Shown here piece after piece: positions 42,599-52,216 of a stretch of DNA of 64,000 nucleotides (positions are counted from its first letter, which is position 1; each line of letters opens with the position of its first letter). The translations under genes and the position numbers were made by a program. Source of the DNA: Rheinheimera pleomorphica (lineage in GTDB: Bacteria; Pseudomonadota; Gammaproteobacteria; Enterobacterales; Alteromonadaceae); assembly GCF_011634895.1 (NCBI RefSeq), contig NZ_SIRR01000001.1, forward strand, positions 62,001 through 126,000. Direction: 5' to 3'. The notes below the pieces were generated by a model that made no database searches, was not told where the DNA came from, and was given only the letters and a program-made list of their open reading frames with translations.

Positions 42599-43432
42599 CT
42601 ACACCGCTACCGGCGCTTTAATATGCGGATGCGCCTGATAATTTTCCAGCGTAAAATCAGCAAAGGTAAAAGCAAAAATGTCTTTTACCGCCGGGTTTAA
42701 CCGCATCTGCGGCAGCGGGTAAGGCGTGCGCGACAGTTGTGTATTAACCTGCTCTAAGTGATTTAAGTACAAATGCGCATCACCAAAGGTGTGGATAAAA
42801 TCGCCGGGTTTAAGATCGCATACCTGTGCGACCATCAGGGTTAGCAGCGCATAACTGGCAATATTAAAAGGCACGCCGAGGAAAATATCGGCACTGCGTT
42901 GATATAACTGGCACGACAATTTACCGTCGTTCACATAAAACTGAAACAACGTATGACACGGCGGTAATGCCTGTTTACCCTGAGCGGCATTTTCTTTCGG
43001 CGACACTGAGGTATCGGGCAGCACGGCCGGATTCCAGGCGCTGACAATCAACCGACGTGAATCCGGTGTGCGCTTAATATCGCTGATAAGCTGACTGATC
43101 TGGTCGATAACCCGGCCATCGGTGGCCTGCCAGCTGCGCCACTGCGCACCATATACCGGGCCCAGTTCGCCGTCATCCGTTGCCCATTCGTTCCAGATAG
43201 ATACACCGTTGTCTTTTAGATAACCAATATTGGTTTCACCTTTTAAAAACCACAGTAGCTCATGAATAATAGAGCGCATATGGCATTTTTTGGTGGTTAC
43301 CAGCGGAAAGCCCTGCTGCAGGTCAAAACGCATCTGATAACCAAATACGCTCAGCGTACCGGTGCCGGTGCGGTCAGTTTTTTTATGGCCATGTTCCAGC
43401 ACATGGCGCATTAAATCCAGATATTGCTGCAT
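42599..43432 (-). CDS. thyA: Thymidylate synthase
   Basis: Makes dTMP from dUMP with methylene-tetrahydrofolate. Motifs: [29 protein letters not shown], the catalytic Cys in [31 protein letters not shown] and [12 protein letters not shown]. At 277 residues it is ~13 longer than E. coli ThyA because of an insertion ([11 protein letters not shown]) just before the catalytic Cys loop, a variation known in the family. Follows lgt by 2 bases, as in many gammaproteobacteria. Confidence 0.97.
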   Translation of the reverse strand: MQQYLDLMRHVLEHGHKKTDRTGTGTLSVFGYQMRFDLQQGFPLVTTKKCHMRSIIHELLWFLKGETNIGYLKDNGVSIWNEWATDDGELGPVYGAQWRSWQATDGRVIDQISQLISDIKRTPDSRRLIVSAWNPAVLPDTSVSPKENAAQGKQALPPCHTLFQFYVNDGKLSCQLYQRSADIFLGVPFNIASYALLTLMVAQVCDLKPGDFIHTFGDAHLYLNHLEQVNTQLSRTPYPLPQMRLNPAVKDIFAFTFADFTLENYQAHPHIKAPVAV

Positions 43433-43434
43433 GA

Positions 43435-44247
43435 TCAGACTCTCTGCTTACGGTGTCTAGGTTGGCTTATATTGGCGTAGACAATGAGTACCAGACCGGC
43501 AACGATCATTGGCAACGATAACCATTGCCCCATTGACATGCCCGCCGACAACACCCCAAGGTGTGCATCGGGTTCACGGTAAAATTCAACCCAAAAGCGC
43601 GCACAGCCATAACCGGCCAAAAACAGCCCGCCCAGGCTACCGGCCGGCGGGTTAAAACGGCGGTAAAACATAATAAGGGCAAACAACACTATGCCTTCCA
43701 GTGCAAACTCATATAACTGTGACGGATGGCGCGGCAAGGGCCCTGCACCGGGAAACAATACTGCCCAAGGCACATCTGTCGGCCGGCCCCACAGCTCTGC
43801 ATTAATAAAATTACCCAGGCGCCCTGCTGCCAGCCCCAATGGGATCAGCGGTGCAACAAAGTCGCCCAACTGCAGATAAGGCTTGTTGTTGCGTTTAGCA
43901 AACCAGGCCATCGCAAGCAATACCCCCAACAAGCCGCCATGAAATGACATACCACCGGTCCAGATTTTCACCAGATACAGCGGCTCAGCCAAAAACAGCT
44001 CAAACTGATAAAACAGCACATAACCAATGCGACCGCCAAGGATTACGCCGAGAAAGCCGGCAAATAATAAGTCACTGACCTGTTGCTCTGTCCAACCCGA
44101 GCCCGGCTTTCTGGCGGCGCGATTGGCCAGATACCAGGCCAGACCAAAAGCAATCAGGTACATTAAACCATACCAACGCAAACTGACCGGCCCTACCGAG
44201 AAAATCACCGGATCAATTTGCGGAAACGTAATATAACCAGCTGACAT
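43435..44247 (-). CDS. lgt: Prolipoprotein diacylglyceryl transferase
   Basis: Inner-membrane enzyme that adds diacylglycerol to the lipobox Cys of lipoproteins. About seven membrane segments; signature [20 protein letters not shown] (Lgt family pattern with the essential Arg and Asn), [10 protein letters not shown] and [12 protein letters not shown]. 270 residues is standard. Between tauE (12-base gap) and thyA in one minus-strand run. Confidence 0.96.
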   Translation of the reverse strand: MSAGYITFPQIDPVIFSVGPVSLRWYGLMYLIAFGLAWYLANRAARKPGSGWTEQQVSDLLFAGFLGVILGGRIGYVLFYQFELFLAEPLYLVKIWTGGMSFHGGLLGVLLAMAWFAKRNNKPYLQLGDFVAPLIPLGLAAGRLGNFINAELWGRPTDVPWAVLFPGAGPLPRHPSQLYEFALEGIVLFALIMFYRRFNPPAGSLGGLFLAGYGCARFWVEFYREPDAHLGVLSAGMSMGQWLSLPMIVAGLVLIVYANISQPRHRKQRV

Positions 44248-44259
44248 AACACCTCTTAA

Positions 44260-45051
44260 CTAAAAAATCATTCTCGCGCCAACCAGCAGCAAAAATACAC
44301 CAAACACCCGTTTAATCATCAATACCGGTAATTTCTGCGCCAACCTGGCGCCAACCGGCGCGGTAAATACCGAAGTAGACACTATACCCAGCAACGCCGG
44401 CAGATAGATATAGCCGACAAAGCCATCCGCTAACTGATAATGCTGCCAACCGGCAATAACATAACCAAGGGTACCAAAGAGGGCAATTGCGATACCACTG
44501 GCCGCTGCGCAGCCGATAGCCCGGCGCATATCCATCGAGAAATAATTCAGCATAGGTACAAAGAGTGCGCCACCGCCAATGCCCAGTAAACTGGCCAGGC
44601 CACCCAATACTACAGACAAAGACGTTATAACAGCCGTGCCTGGCAGGGATCTTTTACCGACTGCCGAGCGTGAGCCCAGCATGCGCAGTGACAATAGCAA
44701 CACGGCGACACCAAAGATCATTTGCAACACGGGGCCACTGATATGATGTGCCAGATAACCGACACTCCAGGCACCGAGCGCTGCGCCGATCATAATGGCA
44801 CCGGCCACTGACCAGGGCACATTACCCCAGCGGTGATGGGCATAGACTGAAGAGGTTGCAGTAATAATGATCGAACCCAGCGATGTTGCAATCGCGACCA
44901 GTATCGCCTGATCCGCCGGTACTATGCCAAAAGCAGGCAATAACATCACCAGTGCTGGCACCACCACCAGACCGCCACCAATACCCAGCAAACCAGCGAG
45001 AAACCCGACCAGGGCGCCTAAGACCAATGTAATAGCAATAATACTTAACAC
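44260..45051 (-). CDS. TauE/SafE-family membrane protein (sulfite/organosulfonate exporter type)
   Basis: Integral membrane protein of 263 residues with about eight hydrophobic segments and two copies of the family repeat, one starting GFLAGLLGIGGGLVVVPALV and the other GLASLLGIGGGALFVPM. Members move sulfite, sulfoacetate or similar anions; the actual substrate is not known here. It is often found before lgt in related genomes. A 12-bp tandem duplication lies just upstream. Confidence 0.85.
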   Translation of the reverse strand: MLSIIAITLVLGALVGFLAGLLGIGGGLVVVPALVMLLPAFGIVPADQAILVAIATSLGSIIITATSSVYAHHRWGNVPWSVAGAIMIGAALGAWSVGYLAHHISGPVLQMIFGVAVLLLSLRMLGSRSAVGKRSLPGTAVITSLSVVLGGLASLLGIGGGALFVPMLNYFSMDMRRAIGCAAASGIAIALFGTLGYVIAGWQHYQLADGFVGYIYLPALLGIVSTSVFTAPVGARLAQKLPVLMIKRVFGVFLLLVGARMIF

Positions 45052-45060
45052 AGACTTCTC

Positions 45061-45084
45061 TTTATTGTTCTATTTATTGTTCTA
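45061..45084. repeat. 12-bp tandem duplication upstream of the tauE-type gene
   Basis: Two perfect, adjoining copies of TTTATTGTTCTA between ptsP and the TauE/SafE gene, 10 bases from the start codon of the latter. Confidence 0.85.
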
Positions 45085-45126
45085 TGGCGCGCAGTATAAC
45101 AGTTAAGGCCGCCGCTACACAGCTGC

Positions 45127-47385
45127 TCAGGCGCGTAACTGACTTAACAGCCGCTTTTGTTCAAGAAAACGCTGCGTGGTTAACCTGACCTGGCGTGCCG
45201 ACTGACAGGCTAACACCTCCGGCAGCAACAGCGCCAATTCTGACATTTCTATCCGGCGTAACAACCATTTAATTTTCGCCAGATTACTGCTATTCATACT
45301 AAAGCTGTTATAGCCCATCGCCGCCAGCAGCAGCACACCGGATGGCTCGCCGGCCAGCTCACCACAAACGCTGATCGGAAACTGCAGGCCTTTTGCCTGT
45401 TGTGCCAGATGATGCAAGGCGCGCAGCACTGCCGGATGCATAGCATCGTACAAGCCTGCCACTCTGGGGTTGTTGCGATCAACCGCCAGCAAATACTGGG
45501 TTAAATCGTTGGTGCCAATGGAACAGAAGTCTACCTTACGCGCCAGTTCAGGAAGCTGATACATAATCGACGGCACTTCAATCATCACCCCCACTTTGGG
45601 CCTGGGCAGGTCGATAGCCAGTTCATCACTGACTTCAAAACAGGCCTGCTTGATTAAGCGTACAGACTCATCAACTTCAGCCAGATCAGAAATCATCGGT
45701 AACAGAATATGCAAATTGTCCAGCGCCAGGTTCGCCTTTAGCATAGCGCGAATTTGCACCAGAAATATTTCCGGGTGATCCAGCGTTAAACGAATACCCC
45801 GCCAACCTAAAAAGGGGTTTTCTTCCACTATGCTAAAGTACGGCAGAGCCTTGTCACCGCCAACATCCAGCGTACGCATAATCACCGGTTTATCCGGGTA
45901 GTTTTCTAACACCCGCCGGTACAGCTCAATTTGCTCCTGCTCAGTAGGAAAGCGGCTGCGCATAATAAACGGAAACTCTGTACGGTACAGACCCACCCCA
46001 CCGGTATATTGCGGATCTGTGGTTTCAAGCTCTATTGCCAGGCCAGAGTTGACCATCAAGCTAAATGGCGCACCGCAGGCCGATTGCGACGTTAAGCCAA
46101 TTTCCGCCAGATAACGCGCATTTAACGCCGCATCTTCGCTAATAAGGCGCTGATATTCCTGACATATTGCTTCCACCGGCGATAACAGTATATGGCCCTG
46201 ATAACCATCAACAATCAGCCGCTGCCCTTGCCAGTGCAGCAGCGGCAATTCACTGACGCCCATTACCGCGGGGATCCCCAGTGCGCGCGCCATAATAGCT
46301 GCATGCGAATTGACCGAGCCCTTTAAGGACACTATCGCCACTAACTGCTCGCGCGGTACTTCCGCTAGCATAGTCGCGGTAACATTGTCAGCCACCAGCA
46401 CTACTTTGGCTGGCAGCTTAATTTTGCGCTGCTCGGTATCAAGCAGATTGTTCAGCACCCGTTGCCCCAGATCGCGAATGTCAGTGCCGCGCTCCCGCAG
46501 GTAGGCATCATCCATATCATCAAACTGGCGGGCAAATTTCTCCACCACCCGCTTAAGCGCACTTTTGGCACACCAGCCTTCGGCAATCTGTAGCTCAATT
46601 TCACGGCCTAAACTGGCCGCATCCAGTAACTGATGATAAACGTCAAAAATCGCCAGGGCGTCGGCCGGTAAATGGCCACTCATACGCTCAGCCAAGCGGT
46701 TAAATTCTGCTTTGGTGATTTTTACCGCCCGATAGAAATGCGCCAGCTCTTTGTCCGGATCATCTGCACGTTTAAGTGAAATTGCGTCAAAATCATTCGC
46801 CGGTTGCAGTACGACGGCTTCTCCTATGGCGATGCCTGGTGCACCGGGCAAGCCCTGTAACTGACCACTTTGGGTTTGGCTGGGGCTACTTTCGCTGGCG
46901 GCCTGGCGCATTTCAGCGTTGGCCAGCACCGACGCCAGCTGAGCGCCCAGCGTAACCAGAAAAGACTCTTCGTCTTCATTAAATACCCGGTCGGCCGCTT
47001 GCTGAATGGTTAACACCCCCAGCACTTTACGATGGTGAATGATAGGGCAGCCGAGAAAGGCTGAAAAGCGGTCTTCGCTTACCTCGGGGGTAACTTTAAA
47101 ACGGGGATGCAGATGGGCTTTTGCCAGATTAATCGGCTCTTCACGCTGGCCAACCCAGCCAATCAGGCCTTCAGAAAAACCTATTGCAACCTGCCCTATC
47201 GCTTCCGGGTTCAGGCCGTCCGTTGCCATCAGCATAAAATGCTGTTGTTCATAATCGGCCAGATAAACCGAGCAGCATTCCGTGGCCAGTGCCTGTTTTA
47301 CACTCGTGACTAAGCCAGCTAATGCGTTATGAAGCACTGGCTCTTGTGCTACGTCCTGAACAATTCGCCTTAACTGGCCTAACAT
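45127..47385 (-). CDS. ptsP: Nitrogen PTS enzyme I (PEP-protein phosphotransferase PtsP)
   Basis: First enzyme of the nitrogen-related phosphotransfer system: takes phosphate from PEP and passes it to NPr. Residues ~1-150 are a GAF domain (CCSVYLADYEQQHFMLMAT). Residues ~175-300 are the HPr-binding helical domain. The phospho-His is in KGSVNSHAAIMARALGIPAV. The PEP-binding TIM barrel has TGGVGLYRTEFPFIMR and SIGTNDLTQYLLAVDR. 752 residues is typical of EI-Ntr. Follows rppH (gap 43 bases), as in E. coli and relatives. Confidence 0.96.
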   Translation of the reverse strand: MLGQLRRIVQDVAQEPVLHNALAGLVTSVKQALATECCSVYLADYEQQHFMLMATDGLNPEAIGQVAIGFSEGLIGWVGQREEPINLAKAHLHPRFKVTPEVSEDRFSAFLGCPIIHHRKVLGVLTIQQAADRVFNEDEESFLVTLGAQLASVLANAEMRQAASESSPSQTQSGQLQGLPGAPGIAIGEAVVLQPANDFDAISLKRADDPDKELAHFYRAVKITKAEFNRLAERMSGHLPADALAIFDVYHQLLDAASLGREIELQIAEGWCAKSALKRVVEKFARQFDDMDDAYLRERGTDIRDLGQRVLNNLLDTEQRKIKLPAKVVLVADNVTATMLAEVPREQLVAIVSLKGSVNSHAAIMARALGIPAVMGVSELPLLHWQGQRLIVDGYQGHILLSPVEAICQEYQRLISEDAALNARYLAEIGLTSQSACGAPFSLMVNSGLAIELETTDPQYTGGVGLYRTEFPFIMRSRFPTEQEQIELYRRVLENYPDKPVIMRTLDVGGDKALPYFSIVEENPFLGWRGIRLTLDHPEIFLVQIRAMLKANLALDNLHILLPMISDLAEVDESVRLIKQACFEVSDELAIDLPRPKVGVMIEVPSIMYQLPELARKVDFCSIGTNDLTQYLLAVDRNNPRVAGLYDAMHPAVLRALHHLAQQAKGLQFPISVCGELAGEPSGVLLLAAMGYNSFSMNSSNLAKIKWLLRRIEMSELALLLPEVLACQSARQVRLTTQRFLEQKRLLSQLRA

Positions 47386-47428
47386 AAGAGCCCCATTTTC
47401 AGTTTAGCTAATTGTCTAACCTGTTGTC

Positions 47429-47932
47429 TTAACTCTTTTTCTTTCCTTCGCGGCGGATAAACGGCAAAGCGACCGGAGCAAACTCTTTCATGACTTTACG
47501 GTAAACTTCGCGTTTAAACGCCACCACCTGCCGTACCGGATACCAGTAACTGACCCAACGCCAGCTATCAAATTCCGGATGGGTGGTTTTTAGTAAGTTT
47601 ACATCTTCGTCTGCACAGGTCAGCCGCAGCAAAAACCACTTTTGCTTCTGGCCAATACACACAGGATTACTGTCTTTACGAATCAAACGCTTGGGTAACT
47701 TATACCTTAGCCAATGCTTAGTGGTAGCAATAATTTCCACATCAGCCGCGCTAAGTCCGACCTCTTCATGTAATTCGCGAAACATGGCTTGCTCTGGTGT
47801 TTCACCATCGTCAATGCCGCCCTGCGGATATTGCCAGGAGTGCTGACCATATCGTTTTGCCCAAAACACCTGTCCCTGGTGGTTACAAATCACTATGCCG
47901 ACATTGGCCCGAAAACCTTCGGCATCGATCAC
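47429..47932 (-). CDS. rppH: RNA pyrophosphohydrolase RppH
   Basis: Nudix hydrolase that removes pyrophosphate from mRNA 5' ends and opens them to RNase E. The Nudix box is complete: [19 protein letters not shown] followed by VGL. The N-terminus [20 protein letters not shown] and HSWQYPQGG are RppH-specific. 167 residues is normal. GTG 47932 is the start, with AGAGG 5 bases before it. Upstream of ptsP on the same strand, divergent from mutH. Confidence 0.96.
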   Translation of the reverse strand: MIDAEGFRANVGIVICNHQGQVFWAKRYGQHSWQYPQGGIDDGETPEQAMFRELHEEVGLSAADVEIIATTKHWLRYKLPKRLIRKDSNPVCIGQKQKWFLLRLTCADEDVNLLKTTHPEFDSWRWVSYWYPVRQVVAFKREVYRKVMKEFAPVALPFIRREGKKKS

Positions 47933-48027
47933 ACAAACCTCTGGCGGATCTTAAAACAATATGTAAAAGATTCTTTCATAAAGTCGGGGCTTGGGCAAAC
48001 GGTATTTTTGCCACAACTTTTACACAG

Positions 48028-48036
48028 TTATCCACA
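48028..48036 (+). promoter_or_regulatory. Perfect DnaA box in the rppH-mutH gap
   Basis: TTATCCACA, the strong DnaA-binding consensus, occurs once in the 380-base A+T-rich divergent gap 47933-48312. No cluster of boxes or origin-like repeat accompanies it. The rest of the gap shows no clear gene. Confidence 0.5.
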
Positions 48037-48312
48037 GTATGGCAGCAACAGGACCGCGCAATGTGTACTTTTTCACAGAGACTGTTGATAAAACTGTCCA
48101 TAACTATAAAGAAAGCCTTTAATAACTTAATAAGCGGCCAGACGACAACAGCGCAATAAAACACATACCTATTTAAAATCATAAACTTAAACTAAAACCA
48201 TCGCGTTACTCAGCGAACTTTTGCTGTGCGTAAGTTAGTTTGCTGTGTTTTTAAGCAGCTAAGTTGGCAGAAAAATGCTAGCGTATTGCTACCTTTGTTA
48301 GTCTTAGCATTT

Positions 48313-48984
48313 ATGCATTCTGCTCCCGCTTCATTGACTGAGTTACAACAACGCAGCCAGGCATTGGCAGGCCTGACCTTAGGCCAGCTTGCCGCTCAGC
48401 TGCACGTTAGCGTGCCGGCTAATTTGCAAAAAGATAAAGGCTGGGTGGGACAATTACTGGAACAAGCTTTGGGCGCCACTGCCGGCGCCAAAGCGGAGCC
48501 TGATTTTCCGCATCTGGGCGTTGAGCTTAAAACCTTGCCAATAGACCGTCACGGTAAACCCCTTGAAAGCACTTATGTTTGTGTCGCGCCATTAACCGGT
48601 GTTGCCGGACAACTCTGGCATCAGTCCTGGGTATGCCAGAAGTTACAACAGGTGCTATGGGTACCCATTTTGGCAGAGCGTAGCATTGCCTTACCAGAGC
48701 GAATGATTGCCACGCCTTTTTTATGGCAGCCAACCCCGGCGCAACAACTGGCGTTGCAACAAGATTGGGAAGAGCTGATGGAGCAGATCACCTTAGGCGG
48801 TATCAGTAGTATTCGCGGCAGCCAGGGAAAGATCCTGCAATTGCGTCCCAAAGCCGCCAACAGTAATGCGTTAACCGATGCCATAGGCGCACAAGGCGAA
48901 CCCATACGCACCCTGCCGCGCGGTTTTTATTTAAAGGCCAGCTTTACCGCCAGCCTGTTACAGCAGCATTTCCAACTGGTTTAG
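48313..48984 (+). CDS. mutH: DNA mismatch repair endonuclease MutH
   Basis: Nicks the unmethylated strand at hemimethylated GATC during mismatch repair. Motifs: KDKGWVGQLLEQALGATAGA, the catalytic DFPHLGVELKT (Asp, Glu-x-Lys), RSIALPER and LRPKAANSNALTDAIGAQGE. ATG 48313 gives 223 residues, in line with the 229-residue E. coli protein; the open frame extends 29 codons upstream with no family match. Its presence predicts Dam methylation in the host. Overlaps the convergent solute-binding gene by 4 bases. Confidence 0.95.
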   Translation: MHSAPASLTELQQRSQALAGLTLGQLAAQLHVSVPANLQKDKGWVGQLLEQALGATAGAKAEPDFPHLGVELKTLPIDRHGKPLESTYVCVAPLTGVAGQLWHQSWVCQKLQQVLWVPILAERSIALPERMIATPFLWQPTPAQQLALQQDWEELMEQITLGGISSIRGSQGKILQLRPKAANSNALTDAIGAQGEPIRTLPRGFYLKASFTASLLQQHFQLV

Positions 48985-49799
48985 TGGCGGTACTTGTCAA
49001 CAATCCGGCTATATTCACCGTTGTTGCGTAGTTGTGCCAAACCATCATTAAATTGTTGTACCTGAGCCTGTGTTACTGAAGCCTTGCTAAACATAACATA
49101 CACATCTGAACTACCAAGGCTGATACTGTGCGGCTGAATGTACTTATCCAGGCCTTTACGCCGCAATATAGATGCCCCGACAAAGCTGTCTTCCAGCAGG
49201 CCGTCAATTTCCTCATCCAGCAAGCGCGCCATATTCAGCTCACTGATGATAGCCCCGACAAACTGCTCCCGCAAAGTGTCATCAGCGTATAAAGCGGCCA
49301 TTTCGTCACCGTAGTAATATTCGTTAACGATCCCCACTTTATGACCAGCCTCAACAAAGGCTTTCAGGCTATCAGACGGCAAGGTTGCCTGTTCTTTTCG
49401 CACATACAGCTGAAAACGCTCCTGACGGTAGGGCTCAGAAAAATAGGCAAACTGCTCACGCTCTTCGGTTTTTGAGGCACCCAGCACAAAATCAACATCA
49501 CCGTCTTTTAACAGGGTCAGCAACTCAACCCAGCTGCCTTGCACCACATCCAGGCTGCATCCCATACCGGCGGTCACGGCCTGTACCAGCTCAACATCAA
49601 GCCCGCTGACGGTATTGCCAACACTCATATACTGATAAGGTTCCCAGGCATCCATCCCCATGGTCAGGTTACAAGCGTCGACTTTGGCGGCAGCGCTTTG
49701 CTCTGCGGCCGGCGGCGACACCGTAGCAGCTTGCTCTGCCGGTTTACATCCAGACAAGGTAATTATTACTGCAACGACCAACAACATGTAAGTTTTCAT
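48981..49799 (-). CDS. Periplasmic solute-binding lipoprotein (amino-acid type)
   Basis: Type 3 extracellular solute-binding protein, the family of amino-acid ABC receptors. It has a signal peptide with lipobox LSGC (Cys at residue 18 from ATG 49799, GAGGTG upstream), an Ala-rich linker, then MGMDAWEPYQYMSVGNTVSG, LDVELVQAVTAGMGCSLDV and DGDVDFVLGASKTEEREQFA. 272 residues. No permease or ATPase genes adjoin, so it may serve a remote transporter or act as a sensor protein. Ligand unknown. Confidence 0.82.
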   Translation of the reverse strand: MKTYMLLVVAVIITLSGCKPAEQAATVSPPAAEQSAAAKVDACNLTMGMDAWEPYQYMSVGNTVSGLDVELVQAVTAGMGCSLDVVQGSWVELLTLLKDGDVDFVLGASKTEEREQFAYFSEPYRQERFQLYVRKEQATLPSDSLKAFVEAGHKVGIVNEYYYGDEMAALYADDTLREQFVGAIISELNMARLLDEEIDGLLEDSFVGASILRRKGLDKYIQPHSISLGSSDVYVMFSKASVTQAQVQQFNDGLAQLRNNGEYSRIVDKYRH

Positions 49800-49894
49800 A
49801 TTACACCTCAAGGCGTTATCACGATGGTTCAAGCTTAGTGCATAAAATGCCGGCTTGCCGCTTTAACTTTTGCAGGCATTAAAAACCAGCTGGC

Positions 49895-50758
49895 TCAGCC
49901 TTGTTGCGCTGTTTCGCTGCCATCCTGACGCTCGACAGCCGCTTTGGGGGCGCCAAAGAGTATAACTGCTAGCTGACGGATTGACCGGCTATGGCGCACT
50001 TCTGTCCACATGCGCCGCCACTCGTAAAAAGTGATAACCAGAGGATTGTCTGAGGCAAAATCGTCAGTGATACCATAACGGCAGGGTTCATCGTCACGCT
50101 CGGCGACATAGGTACCAAACAGCCGATCCCAGATAATTAAGACACCGGCAAAATTTTTATCGATATACTGCGGGTTGCAGGCATGGTGCACCCGGTGATG
50201 CGACGGCGTGTTAAACAGCCACTCCACCGGCCCCAGCTTACGCACGGACTGAGTATGAACAAAAAACTGAAACGCCAGATTAAGCGCCACCACCGCAAAG
50301 ACTACAGCAGGTGTAAAGCCAATAATGATCATTGGCGTCCAGAATAGCCACATTCCCGATAGCGGATAAGTCAGGCTTTGGCGCAGGGCGGTGCTAAAAT
50401 TCATCTGCCGTGAGCTGTGATGCGTCACATGTGATGCCCATAACCAACGGATATGATGCGAAGCGCGGTGAAACCAGTAATACAGAAAATCCTGCAATAC
50501 AAACGCCAGTGCAATGCTGCTGGCGGTTAACTCAATATCGAACAGCCGAAACTGATGCAGCCAGAGAAAAAACGGCATTAACAGTAGTAACGCCAGCATA
50601 TCACTGCCCTGATGCAAAAGTGCCAGCACCGCATTGGCCAGGCTATCCTGCCAGCGGTACAGCCCTTTTCCGGCGCGGTGCGTACTGAACCACTCCCAGG
50701 CAATAAAGCCGGCAAACACCGGGCTTAACGCCAGTAATATTAACTCTACCGGGATCAT
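49895..50758 (-). CDS. Sterol desaturase/fatty acid hydroxylase family membrane protein
   Basis: Integral membrane di-iron oxygenase family of 287 residues. All His clusters are present: HRASHH, HVTHHS and HRVHHACN, with several membrane segments in the first half and between. Bacterial members act on lipids, ornithine lipids or carotenoids; the substrate is unknown here. No pathway genes adjoin it. Confidence 0.85.
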   Translation of the reverse strand: MIPVELILLALSPVFAGFIAWEWFSTHRAGKGLYRWQDSLANAVLALLHQGSDMLALLLLMPFFLWLHQFRLFDIELTASSIALAFVLQDFLYYWFHRASHHIRWLWASHVTHHSSRQMNFSTALRQSLTYPLSGMWLFWTPMIIIGFTPAVVFAVVALNLAFQFFVHTQSVRKLGPVEWLFNTPSHHRVHHACNPQYIDKNFAGVLIIWDRLFGTYVAERDDEPCRYGITDDFASDNPLVITFYEWRRMWTEVRHSRSIRQLAVILFGAPKAAVERQDGSETAQQG

Positions 50759-50865
50759 CTGCCCCTATCCAGTGATAGTAAAAAACTACAGCGATAGTAC
50801 TGCAACGCGCAAATAAACGCCATGATGCAGCAGCACCCCCAAGCGTAATCCGGCAGATAATAATG

Positions 50866-50893
50866 AGAAAAGGCGCCGTCTGGCGCCTTTTCT
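50866..50893 (-). terminator. Rho-independent terminator of folE
   Basis: A 12-bp perfect stem AGAAAAGGCGCC / GGCGCCTTTTCT with a 4-base loop, 28 bases after the folE stop, with the T-rich side downstream on the minus strand. Confidence 0.85.
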
Positions 50894-50920
50894 ATTGGTA
50901 AATTTGAATTATTGGTAAAC

Positions 50921-51565
50921 TTAAAACCGCGCCAGAAACTCAGCCCGGGTGCGGCCGTCGTCTTTAAAAATACCGCCCAGCGCTGTAGTTTGCGTTTTCG
51001 AGTTTACATCCATAACGCCGCGGGATTTCACACAGTAATGCACAGCTTCCATGGTTACCGCCACATTTTTCGTTTGCAGCAGGGTTTGCAGCGCTATCAG
51101 AATTTGCTGCGTCAGCCGTTCCTGCACCTGAGGCCGCTGGGCAAAAAAGCGCACGATACGGTTAATTTTTGACAAGCCAATAATGCGTTTTTCCGGAATA
51201 TAAGCCACGGTAGCGTTGCCATCTATCGTGACAAAATGATGCTCACAGGTACTGGTAAAGCTAATATCCTTTACCTTAACCATTTCTTTTACCTGCATTT
51301 TGTTATCTATCAGCGCTATCTTTGGAAAATTGCGGTAATCCAGGCCACCGAAAACTTCATCGACATACATCTTGGCAATGCGGTGCGGTGTTTCGCTTAA
51401 GCTGTCGTCCTGCAAATCCAGGCCAAGGGTGCTCACCACTTCGGCCATCAGCGCGCTGATTTTGTTGTATTTTTGGTCGCGCGACAAACCATTGTCCAGC
51501 ATAGGCGTTTCAAGCCCCTGTGCTTCAAGTGCGCTACGAACCAATATTGCTTCATCTGATAACAT
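50921..51565 (-). CDS. folE: GTP cyclohydrolase I
   Basis: First enzyme of tetrahydrofolate synthesis, making dihydroneopterin triphosphate from GTP. Motifs: [20 protein letters not shown], the zinc/catalytic [34 protein letters not shown] and [14 protein letters not shown], with all zinc ligands present, so it is the Zn-dependent IA type. ATG 51565 gives 214 residues; a TTG 12 bases earlier is less likely. Confidence 0.96.
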   Translation of the reverse strand: MLSDEAILVRSALEAQGLETPMLDNGLSRDQKYNKISALMAEVVSTLGLDLQDDSLSETPHRIAKMYVDEVFGGLDYRNFPKIALIDNKMQVKEMVKVKDISFTSTCEHHFVTIDGNATVAYIPEKRIIGLSKINRIVRFFAQRPQVQERLTQQILIALQTLLQTKNVAVTMEAVHYCVKSRGVMDVNSKTQTTALGGIFKDDGRTRAEFLARF

Positions 51566-51705
51566 AACTATATCCAAACCGGCTGTGTAACCATTAATAC
51601 GTGCCGCTAACGCCGTTAGTTTACGGGTAAAGTCATTTTTTTGCCATTTTTATACTTATTGCCCCCGCACAGCACGTAAGCAGGGGCAACGTGGCTGGCG
51701 GTGGC

Positions 51706-52059
51706 TTATTGCACCAAAGATAAGGCTTCAAGCAGCTCGCGTGGTTCAACTTCAGGGCCGTTTAAACTCTCGTCCCAGTTAGTGCCAATTAACACACCAT
51801 CGTCATACATCTCTTTTAGCCAACCCTCACAAAACACATCCAGTGGAATGGCTTCAGGCTTATATACCGCCCATTCATCCGAGCAGTGCGCTTTCGCGGC
51901 AGCTTCATCTGACCAAAATGGCATAACATCAGTGTCTTCAAATTCTACTGATTCTACCACCAGTAAATCTTCACCATCGGCCAGCACATATACCATACCG
52001 TGGGTTTTGGCTTCTTCGACAAAACGCTGAAAACTCGGATCTTGCGCAAACTGACTCAT
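51706..52059 (-). CDS. DUF2750-like protein
   Basis: Small soluble acidic protein of 117 residues with the DUF2750 pattern: SFQRFVEEAKTHGMVYVLAD near the start, FWSDEAAAKAHC in the middle and PLDVFCEGWLKEMYDDG with IGTNWDESL at the end. No biochemical function is known for the family. ATG 52059 is preferred over a GTG 12 bases earlier. Divergent from ettA. Confidence 0.75.
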   Translation of the reverse strand: MSQFAQDPSFQRFVEEAKTHGMVYVLADGEDLLVVESVEFEDTDVMPFWSDEAAAKAHCSDEWAVYKPEAIPLDVFCEGWLKEMYDDGVLIGTNWDESLNGPEVEPRELLEALSLVQ

Positions 52060-52216
52060 AGTAATTTCCACCCGGATAACGTATTGCCTGCTATTAGACC
52101 AGAAAGCACGGCGTAAAAGCGAGTTTTATCTTAGCCCGGCGCGCTCACTTTCCCTGTCAGACGAAAATAACGTACAATTGTGCGCACTAATTTACAGCAA
52201 CGATAAGCGTATAGTT

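Noticed and set aside
51659..51691. TTGCCCC...GGGGCAA inverted repeat after the DUF2750-like gene as terminator
   Set aside because: Only 7 bp with a long loop and no T run on the minus-strand side; not strong enough to list.
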